A stretch of 7,084 nt of DNA from Chloroflexota bacterium (GTDB lineage Bacteria; Chloroflexota; Dehalococcoidia; SZUA-161). Each line of letters starts with the position of its first letter. Position 1 is the stretch's first letter. A model generated the notes under the pieces. The model saw only the letters and a program-made list of their open reading frames with translations. It was not told the DNA's origin and searched no databases. Positions 1-4,620 of this stretch are shown here, in pieces. Both the position numbers and the translations under genes were made by a program. The stretch spans positions 1 to 7,084 of the forward strand of contig VGNW01000116.1 of assembly GCA_016865955.1 (NCBI GenBank), in the 5' to 3' direction.

Positions 1-556
1 GCTCCGCTGCGTGACCTGTCTGCATCCCCACAGGTATGCCCAGCTCGCTGCATTTGGCGTAGCAGGGATACAGCCTTCTGTCGTTGAGGGGTAAGCCGAA
101 GGTCAGGGAGTGGAAGTAGCAGTATTTCGCCCCGTATTCCTTGACCCCCCTCTCCATCTCCTCGAGGCTTTCCTCGATTCGATAGGGGTTGTAGCCCACC
201 ACGGGTATCAGCCGGTCGGGGTAGTCCTTGATGTGTTCGTAGACCTCGTCGATGGTATAGTTCCAGATGAGCTTTTTGTCCCAGTGAGACCACATCCTGA
301 TGGCGGGAATGAATATCTTATCGTAGCCCTCAATATCCATAATCGCCACGAATTCATCAGTGGAGGGGATGGGGACGGGTAAACGCGGCGCGGGCTTCTT
401 CAAGGTGTCGGTGAGAATATTTCGGGGAAACTCCGAGCCGGGGCCCGTGTGCGACCTCATCATGGTGGCTGCCAGTATCTGGAACTCCCTGCCGTCCCAG
501 GCATGGGGATTCCAGAAGGGGTAGTTCATTATATCTATGGGTCTGATGTCTTCCAC
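1..556 (-). CDS. Amidohydrolase-family (amidohydrolase 2 / ACMSD-like) protein, 3' part outside the window
   Basis: The visible 185 residues resemble the TIM-barrel amidohydrolase 2 family, whose members include hydrolases and decarboxylases of aromatic-pathway intermediates. The signs are the strand-helix pattern around DRLIPVVGYNP (residues 114-124), EEMERGVKEYGAKYCYFHS (132-150), the LND segment (157-159) and ELGIPVGMQTGH (171-182). The start is GTG at 556, with an in-frame TAA two codons upstream and an AAGGAG ribosome binding site 11 bases before it. Two family metal sites look altered. The usual N-terminal D-x-H-x-H reads D8-I-M10-N-Y12, and the later His of a V-x-x-H-T-G motif is Gln179 in QTGH. 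It follows the dehydrogenase gene after 41 bases, so co-transcription is likely. The substrate cannot be told from sequence. The family call is fairly secure, while the exact function is unknown and the C-terminal half is not visible. Confidence 0.72.
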   Translation of the reverse strand, partial: MEDIRPIDIMNYPFWNPHAWDGREFQILAATMMRSHTGPGSEFPRNILTDTLKKPAPRLPVPIPSTDEFVAIMDIEGYDKIFIPAIRMWSHWDKKLIWNYTIDEVYEHIKDYPDRLIPVVGYNPYRIEESLEEMERGVKEYGAKYCYFHSLTFGLPLNDRRLYPCYAKCSELGIPVGMQTGHAAE

Positions 557-567
557 GCCTTACTTTT

Positions 568-573
568 CTCCTT
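568..573 (-). promoter_or_regulatory. Ribosome binding site for the amidohydrolase gene
   Basis: The minus strand reads AAGGAG here, 11 bases before the GTG at 554-556. No ATG in frame lies closer than codon 10 of the product, and an in-frame stop lies just upstream of GTG. The site therefore supports GTG as the start, although the spacing is a little long. Confidence 0.55.
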
Positions 574-597
574 TTTCCAGGTTCTGGAAGAATGTAT

Positions 598-1392
598 CTA
601 TACCATGCTGAAGCCGCCGCTGACGCTCATGGTCTGACCGGTGATGAAGGCGGCTGCATCGGATGCCAAAAATACTGCTGCGTTGGCAGTATCCTCGGGC
701 TTGCCCATTCTGCCCAGAGGATACTGGCTGATTATTCTCTCCTTGGTCTCGGCGGGTATCATTGCGGTGGTTACATCTCCAGCCCACATGCTGTCCTTGC
801 CTGCCGTGCCGGCTACCTCGGGGATAGTGGCACCCGGGCAGATGGTATTGACATTGATATTGAATCTGCCCGTCTCCTTGGCTATGGCTTTGGAGAAGGC
901 GATAACTGCGCCCTTGGTGCCGGAGTAAACAGCCTCTCTGGGTTCGCCCACGCGACCGGAATCGGAGGCGATATTGACAATCTTGCCCGCCTTTTTCTCG
1001 ACGAAGTGGTCGAGAACAGCTCTGGTGCAGTAGACGACGCCGAAGTAGTTAATCCTGATCTCTTTGTCGTACTCCTCTACGGGTTTCTTCAGGAAAAGCT
1101 TATTGGAGACAAAACCGGCGTTGTTGACCAGGACATCGACTCCGCCGAACTTGGCGATAGTCTGCTTGACCATCGCCTGCACGGATTCCCAGCTTGTGAC
1201 ATCTGTCTTGATGCCGATGGCTTTGCCGCCCAGGGCGCTGGCTTCCTTAGCCACCTTCTTGCCCTGCTCTTCATCGATGTCGGCGATGACCACATTGCAC
1301 TTCTCTTTAGCGAAGGCGAATGTGATGGCGCGACCGATGTTGGAGCCTCCGCCGGTGACGATCACCGTCTTGCCTGCCAGACCTAGTTCCAT
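598..1392 (-). CDS. Short-chain dehydrogenase/reductase (SDR), BadH/FabG-like, probably NAD-dependent
   Basis: A complete classical SDR of 264 residues, within the family's usual 250-270. The Rossmann motif TGGGSNIG is at 13-20. Asp38 at the end of the second strand usually favours NAD(H) over NADP(H). NNAG is at 90-93, and the catalytic tetrad is Asn115, Ser143, Tyr156 and Lys160 (YSGTK). The C-terminal SVSGG-F-SM ending and the IASDSGRVG segment before the active Tyr resemble 2-hydroxycyclohexanecarboxyl-CoA dehydrogenase (BadH), but the general FabG-type 3-oxoacyl reductases are close relatives, so the substrate is not settled. The ATG at 1392 is preceded by AGGAGG at 1401-1406 with 8-base spacing. 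It lies 58 bases downstream of the SRP RNA gene and 41 bases upstream of the amidohydrolase gene, which suggests a small catabolic unit, perhaps for cyclic or branched acyl-CoA intermediates (inference). Confidence 0.9.
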   Translation of the reverse strand: MELGLAGKTVIVTGGGSNIGRAITFAFAKEKCNVVIADIDEEQGKKVAKEASALGGKAIGIKTDVTSWESVQAMVKQTIAKFGGVDVLVNNAGFVSNKLFLKKPVEEYDKEIRINYFGVVYCTRAVLDHFVEKKAGKIVNIASDSGRVGEPREAVYSGTKGAVIAFSKAIAKETGRFNINVNTICPGATIPEVAGTAGKDSMWAGDVTTAMIPAETKERIISQYPLGRMGKPEDTANAAVFLASDAAAFITGQTMSVSGGFSMV

Positions 1393-1400
1393 TTAGTTGT

Positions 1401-1406
1401 CCTCCT
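1401..1406 (-). promoter_or_regulatory. Strong ribosome binding site for the SDR gene
   Basis: The minus strand reads AGGAGG, 8 bases before the ATG at 1390-1392. It is the most consensus-like site in the window and fixes the start of the dehydrogenase. Confidence 0.8.
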
Positions 1407-1450
1407 AGTGTTTCTAAATTTTTAACAAAGCTAAGAACATTGCAAACTTA

Positions 1451-1723
1451 AAGGCCGTGCACCTGCTGTCGAACCTCACCCGCCGGCTTATCACTGACAC
1501 CGGCTCCCACCAGGTGAACCTGCGGCACCCAGAATTTACTATTTACCGCTGCTTCCTTCCGGACCTGACGGGGTTCATAGCTTTCTGCCGCGCAGGACCC
1601 GATGTTCACTACCGATGAACAGAAGACAGTCCCGGAAAGCGCAGGGCCTCGAGCAGGGATTCAACCCCGCTATAGCGGATTGCGGGTACAGGGCACCGCT
1701 GTCTCCCCGTCTAGCACGACCTC
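1451..1723 (-). ncRNA. ffs: Signal recognition particle RNA, large bacterial type with Alu domain
   Basis: This is the RNA scaffold of the signal recognition particle, which binds Ffh and targets nascent membrane and secreted proteins. The diagnostic domain IV is at 1548-1569, where the minus strand reads GTCAGGTCCGGAAGGAAGC followed by AGC. The GGAA tetraloop is at 1557-1560. The 5' part (about 1660-1712) matches the Alu domain of the Bacillus subtilis scRNA, with GGGGAG, AGCGGTGCCCTGTA and CAATCCGCT. Other shared blocks are GGGTCCTGCGC, GTGCCGCAGG and, near the end, TCGACAG-AGGTGCACGG. The two ends pair over 10 bases (1714-1723 with 1451-1460, including G-U pairs), which sets the boundaries at 273 nt, close to the length of the Bacillus RNA. 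The 5' end falls at the start predicted by the promoter at 1730-1758. I see no T-rich hairpin terminator after it. Confidence 0.96.
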
Positions 1724-1729
1724 GACAAG

Positions 1730-1758
1730 ATATTACAATAGGGGCTAGTAGGAGTCAA
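1730..1758 (-). promoter_or_regulatory. Sigma-70-type promoter for the SRP RNA gene
   Basis: On the minus strand there is TTGACT (1753-1758) as the -35 box, a 17-base spacer, and TAATAT (1730-1735) as the -10 box. The predicted start, seven bases after the -10 box, is G at 1723. That is exactly where the terminal helix of the SRP RNA begins, so box match, spacing and RNA boundary all agree. Confidence 0.75.
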
Positions 1759-1764
1759 GCTGAT

Positions 1765-1795
1765 TAAGGCTGTCGGTGGTCAGCAGTCAGCCTTA
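1765..1795. repeat. Inverted repeat after leuB, possible weak terminator
   Basis: The arms TAAGGCTG (1765-1772) and CAGCCTTA (1788-1795) form an 8-bp stem with a 15-base loop. It lies between the leuB stop and the -35 box of the SRP RNA promoter, where a terminator for the leu operon would be expected. No clear T-tract follows on the minus strand (CTTAATCAGC), so intrinsic termination would be weak. It could instead be part of a degenerate interspersed repeat. Confidence 0.4.
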
Positions 1796-1803
1796 TTTGG
1801 AAC

Positions 1804-1827
1804 ACTGATAACTGAAAGCTGATTGCT
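1804..1827. repeat. Short interspersed CTGA-rich repeat overlapping the end of leuB
   Basis: The plus strand reads CTGAAAGCTGATTGCT at 1812-1827, preceded by a related unit ACTGATAA. The 11-mer CTGAAAGCTGA recurs exactly at 5941-5951 and GATTGCT recurs at 5929-5935, in the gap after leuA. The copy here touches the leuB stop codon (TAG, 1826-1828). It looks like a degenerate repeat family placed just after stop codons, though two copies are thin evidence. Confidence 0.45.
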
Positions 1828-2914
1828 AAACCCTGCTGGCTATCAGCTCTCCCATCTCGCGTGTGCCGACCTTATTCATGCCCTCGCTCATGATGTCGTA
1901 AGTGCGGTAGCCCTGCTCCAGCACGGTTACCACCGCTTTTTCGATGGAGTCGGCTTCCGAGGGCAGATTGAGGGAGTAACGCAACATCATGGCGGCGCTC
2001 AGTATGGTGGCGATGGGGTTTGCCATGTTCTGTCCGGCGCGTTTGGGAGAGCTGCCGTGGATGGGTTCGTACAAACCAAATATCGCAGTACTTTTTCTGG
2101 GAATACCGGCGAGGCTGGCGGAGGGCAGCATGCCCATAGAGCCTGCCAGCATCGAAGCTTCGTCGGTCAGTATATCGCCGAAGGTGTTCTCGGTAACGAT
2201 AACATCGAACTCCGTGGGGCGCTGGATGAAGCGCATCGAGCAGGAATCGACCAACTGGTGGTCGAACTGGATATCCGGGTACTCCGCAGATATTTCAGTG
2301 GCAATCTGACGCCACAGTCGCGAGGTCTCCAGCACATTCGCCTTGTCCACTGAGGTGAGCTTCTTGCGGCGCTGCCGCGCCAGCTCGAATCCGACGCGTA
2401 CGATACGCTCTATCTCTTTTTCTGAATATTTCATGGTATCTACAGCTTGCCTGCCGCCGGCGGTCTGCCAGCGGCGTTTGGGCTTGCCGAAGTAGAGTCC
2501 GCCGGTAAGCTCGCGTACCACCACGAGGTCGACGCCGCGCACAACCTCGGGCTTGAGGTTGGTGGAGTCAACCAGCATGGGCAGCATCTTCACCGGGCGC
2601 AGGTTGGCGAACAGTTTCAGCCCTTTGCGCAGGGCGAGCAGACCGTCCTCGGGTCTCACCTTGCCCAGAGGGTTGTCGTACTTAGGGTCTCCCACCGCTC
2701 CCAGCAATACGGCGTTACAGCGTTTACACATTTTCAGTGTATCTTCGGTCAAGGCGACGCCGTGCCTGTCTATGGATATGGCTCCGATATCTCCGTGCTT
2801 GAAGACGAACTCATGATTGAAGGGGCGTCCAATGGCTTGCAGAACTTTCACTGCCTCTGCCACGACCTCGGGTCCGATGCCGTCTCCAGGCAGGACGGCT
2901 ATATCGTATTTCAT
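1826..2914 (-). CDS. leuB: 3-isopropylmalate dehydrogenase (LeuB)
   Basis: LeuB oxidises and decarboxylates 3-isopropylmalate to 2-oxoisocaproate in the cytoplasm, the last pathway-specific step before transamination to leucine. The product is 362 residues, the normal length. GDGIGPE is near the N-terminus. Substrate-contact residues include Arg96, Arg106 (NLRPV), Arg134, Tyr141 (GGLYFG) and Lys191 (VDKANVL). Metal-ligand Asp223, Asp247 and Asp251 sit in the dehydrogenase signature NTFGDILTDEASMLAGSMG. The start is the ATG at 2912-2914 with AAGGAG six bases upstream. A longer reading from 3019 would add 35 residues translated from a DNA repeat and should not be used. In the cofactor loop, HGSSPKRAGQ carries Lys291-Arg292 where NAD-dependent LeuB proteins usually have Asp-Ile. 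It lies 117 bases after leuD. Confidence 0.95.
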   Translation of the reverse strand: MKYDIAVLPGDGIGPEVVAEAVKVLQAIGRPFNHEFVFKHGDIGAISIDRHGVALTEDTLKMCKRCNAVLLGAVGDPKYDNPLGKVRPEDGLLALRKGLKLFANLRPVKMLPMLVDSTNLKPEVVRGVDLVVVRELTGGLYFGKPKRRWQTAGGRQAVDTMKYSEKEIERIVRVGFELARQRRKKLTSVDKANVLETSRLWRQIATEISAEYPDIQFDHQLVDSCSMRFIQRPTEFDVIVTENTFGDILTDEASMLAGSMGMLPSASLAGIPRKSTAIFGLYEPIHGSSPKRAGQNMANPIATILSAAMMLRYSLNLPSEADSIEKAVVTVLEQGYRTYDIMSEGMNKVGTREMGELIASRV

Positions 2915-2920
2915 CAGTGG

Positions 2921-2926
2921 CTCCTT
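2921..2926 (-). promoter_or_regulatory. Ribosome binding site that fixes the leuB start
   Basis: The minus strand reads AAGGAG, six bases before the ATG at 2912-2914. It decides against the longer upstream reading from 3019, whose extra codons come from the repeat at 2934-3025. Confidence 0.75.
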
Positions 2927-2933
2927 TAGCCCC

Positions 2934-3025
2934 CCGTTCGCCCTGAGCTTGTCGAAGGGTCGAGCGGGCCGTTCATGGTTCGACAGGCCTGTCCTGAGCG
3001 AAGCCGAAGGGCTCACCACGAACGG
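2934..3025. repeat. Composite interspersed palindromic repeat between leuD and leuB
   Basis: The outer arms CCGTTCG (2934-2940) and CGAACGG (3019-3025) are perfect inverted repeats. Inside are two related units in the same orientation, CCTGAGCTTGTCGAAGGG (2942-2959) and CCTGAGCGAAGCCGAAGGG (2993-3011), plus a central GTTCATGGTTCGACAGGC. From general knowledge, the CCTGAGC...TCGAAGGG and GGTTCGACAGGC blocks are common repeats in many bacterial genomes, often misread as protein (for example FDKLRANG). This copy looks like two repeat units joined. It may form a hairpin in the leuD-leuB transcript, affecting stability or differential expression (inference). Confidence 0.8.
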
Positions 3026-3031
3026 AAATGG

Positions 3032-3547
3032 TTATCTGGCTTTCCTTTTCATACCTGCTGCTATTTTGCGTTTGGTGTACTCAATCAGCCCGCCAGCTTT
3101 GATAAGCTGCAGCATGAAATCAGGGAATGGCTTCGCTTTGAAGCTGAGGTTTCTCGTAACGTTGGTAATCTTTCCGGTGTCGAGGTCGACTTCAAGCGTA
3201 TCATCGGCTTCAGTATTTTTCACAGCCTCTTCGCATTCCAGAATGGGCAAGCCTGTATTGAGCGCATTTCTGTAGAAGATGCGGGCGAAGCTGCTGGCGA
3301 TGACGCAGCTCACCCCTGCGGCTTTGATAGCGAGAGGTGCGTGTTCCCGCGACGAGCCGCAGCCGAAGTTGCTGCCCGCGACGATGATATCTCCCGGCTT
3401 GACCTTCTTGACGAAGTCACAGTCAATATCCTCCATGCAGTGCTGCGCCAGCTCAGCGGGCTCGTACACATTCAGATACCGCGCCGGTATAATGACATCC
3501 GTATTCACATCCGCGCCGTATTTATGTACTTTACCGCGAAGCTTCAA
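3032..3547 (-). CDS. leuD: 3-isopropylmalate dehydratase small subunit (LeuD, archaeal/HACN-like class)
   Basis: LeuD is the small subunit of isopropylmalate isomerase and pairs with LeuC to move the hydroxyl of 2-isopropylmalate. At 171 residues it belongs to the short class related to archaeal and homoaconitase subunits, rather than the roughly 200-residue enterobacterial LeuD. The N-terminal RGKVHKYGADVNTDVIIPARYL is typical. The active-site swivelling-domain motif GSNFGCGSSREHAP is at 58-71. The substrate loop reads YLNV (24-27), not the YLRT associated with homoaconitases, which fits an isopropylmalate substrate. The start is TTG at 3545-3547, with GAGG eight bases upstream. No ATG gives the expected N-terminus. 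The start lies only five bases after the stop of the nuclease gene, so its translation probably depends on that gene's mRNA. The neighbouring leuC and leuB support the call. Confidence 0.93.
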   Translation of the reverse strand: MKLRGKVHKYGADVNTDVIIPARYLNVYEPAELAQHCMEDIDCDFVKKVKPGDIIVAGSNFGCGSSREHAPLAIKAAGVSCVIASSFARIFYRNALNTGLPILECEEAVKNTEADDTLEVDLDTGKITNVTRNLSFKAKPFPDFMLQLIKAGGLIEYTKRKIAAGMKRKAR

Positions 3548-3552
3548 TTTAT

Positions 3553-4560
3553 TTACCTCGATTTTCTGAATTTATCAGCAATCGTTTCTATTTTTGCTCC
3601 ATCCATAAACGAAAGATTATTCTTAATAGCGTGGTTTTCAATTTTTTCGCAAATCTTCTCAATGGCGTTTTCTGTGAATTTGCCAGAAATCACTATTAGA
3701 AGTCTCGAGATTCTTTCCTTGCGCTTTGTGTACAGGTCATAGAAAGGTACTTTGAAAGCATCGTCAACTTGCGAGATTATAGAATCAATATCTGAGTTTG
3801 CAGCACCAGAAATATCCCCATGTTTTACTTGGGCTCCCCAAAATTCAAAATCGTCTAATTCGGTCCTTTTAGAAAAGATAATGTCCTTCCCGAATTCTCT
3901 TTTCCCATGATTGTATCTGACATTCGAAAAGCCTAATTTTCTCAAGAGAGGTATGACAACTTTAAGAGCGAAATCTTGCTCATCTTGAGTTTCCTTAACA
4001 TTCTTAAAGGGAGCCCCGAGTTTTAAGTCTACTGAACCGTGAATTTCTTTAAACAGATCTTCTGCAGAAGTTATTATGCTATCAAAAGTGCTTGCTTCTA
4101 TCTCGGTAGAACAAGTCAGGGTGATATAGTCACCATCATCATCATAGGACTCTAATTTGAGATCGCCGACCTCATTTTCGTGTTCCGTGATTATGTCTCT
4201 TGTAGTTTCCATATAGAGCTGAAATCCAACATCGCCGTCCCAATACTTTCGTCTGCCTGAATAATCAAAACGAACATGGGCTTTATTATCTGAGATCTTT
4301 GATATTGTAATAGGGCAGGTGTCTAGGAAGATTATATCGTCTTCAGCTCTTTCACAAATTTCAAATGAAACGTCTTTTGGCATTTCGCTGAAACTAACCC
4401 CTTTTAACAAGCTTTTGGGGACAGTGAAAACCTCGCCATCGTCAGAATCTAATTCTTCGCCGTTTATCAATATCTGTTCAACAAAATTATCTTTATCTCT
4501 TACAACTTTAATAGTCATAACTTTTCTACTTGTTTTATTTTGGTGTCGCAATATGCCCAT
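3553..4560 (-). CDS. Putative PD-(D/E)XK (Mrr/restriction endonuclease-like) nuclease with unknown N-terminal domain
   Basis: This 335-residue protein has no place in leucine synthesis. Residues about 193-335 look like a restriction-endonuclase-like fold. The pattern is a leading helix with LLRKLGF (205-211), then REFGKDIIF with Asp226 (221-229), then WGAQVKHG with the Q-x-K pair Gln244/Lys246 (241-248), and then an ISQVDDAF helix (272-279). A strand with VISGKFTENA (300-309) and a FMDG segment (328-331) follow, as in Mrr-like proteins. Residues about 15-190 form an acidic region that I do not recognise. No membrane segment or signal peptide is seen. The gene is AT-rich: bases 3601-3660 hold 18 G+C of 60, against 35 of 60 at 5401-5460 in leuC. 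Translation may start at ATG 4560 or, just as plausibly, at ATG 4518 (321 residues). Neither has a strong ribosome binding site. No methylase or helicase partner is adjacent. A defence role is inference. Confidence 0.75.
   Translation of the reverse strand: MGILRHQNKTSRKVMTIKVVRDKDNFVEQILINGEELDSDDGEVFTVPKSLLKGVSFSEMPKDVSFEICERAEDDIIFLDTCPITISKISDNKAHVRFDYSGRRKYWDGDVGFQLYMETTRDIITEHENEVGDLKLESYDDDGDYITLTCSTEIEASTFDSIITSAEDLFKEIHGSVDLKLGAPFKNVKETQDEQDFALKVVIPLLRKLGFSNVRYNHGKREFGKDIIFSKRTELDDFEFWGAQVKHGDISGAANSDIDSIISQVDDAFKVPFYDLYTKRKERISRLLIVISGKFTENAIEKICEKIENHAIKNNLSFMDGAKIETIADKFRKSR
3556..3559 (-). promoter_or_regulatory. Ribosome binding site for leuD inside the end of the nuclease gene
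   Basis: The minus strand reads GAGG, eight bases before the TTG start of leuD. It lies in the last codons of the nuclease gene (the Ser-Arg end and stop). This supports the TTG start and implies translational coupling of leuD to the inserted gene. Confidence 0.6.
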
Positions 4561-4580
4561 TTCTCGAACGATTGCGATGA

Positions 4581-4615
4581 GATTGCTTCGTCCGCACTTG
4601 GCGGGCTCGCAATGA
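4581..4615. repeat. Palindromic interspersed repeat (REP-like) between leuC and the nuclease gene
   Basis: The plus strand begins GATTGCTTCG and ends CTCGCAATGAC. ATTGC (4582-4586) pairs with GCAAT (4609-4613), and CCGC (4592-4595) pairs with GCGG (4601-4604) around a 5-base loop. From general knowledge, CATTGCGAG...GAAGCAATC elements of this kind are widespread, high-copy intergenic repeats in several bacterial phyla. A further GATTGC at 4570-4575 may be a remnant of a second unit. It fills most of the gap between the leuC stop and the nuclease gene start. Confidence 0.75.
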
Positions 4616-4620
4616 CATCC

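Noticed and set aside
592..1386. Long plus-strand open frame of 264 codons opposite the SDR gene
   Set aside because: It mirrors the SDR gene almost exactly, has no recognisable motif, and the minus strand carries a full SDR with all catalytic residues and a strong ribosome binding site.
1410..1450. Possible promoter (TTGCAA ... TAAAAA) for the SDR gene between the SRP RNA and the ATG
   Set aside because: Both boxes match the consensus poorly and the spacing is about 15 bases. AT-rich intergenic DNA gives such matches by chance.
1440..1740. tRNA or tmRNA in the structured intergenic region
   Set aside because: The GTCAGGTCCGGAAGGAAGC motif and the Alu-domain blocks identify SRP RNA. No tRNA-like acceptor or T-loop set was seen.
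1823..2929. Plus-strand open frames across leuB
   Set aside because: They are antisense to leuB, which has every LeuB motif. Their translations show no family features.
2915..3019. Extended LeuB start at 3019
   Set aside because: The additional 35 codons come from the palindromic repeat at 2934-3025. The ATG at 2914 has a good ribosome binding site and gives the normal family length.
2975..3742. Plus-strand open frame of 255 codons across leuD and the nuclease 3' end
   Set aside because: It spans two well-supported minus-strand genes and the repeat, and has no recognisable domain.
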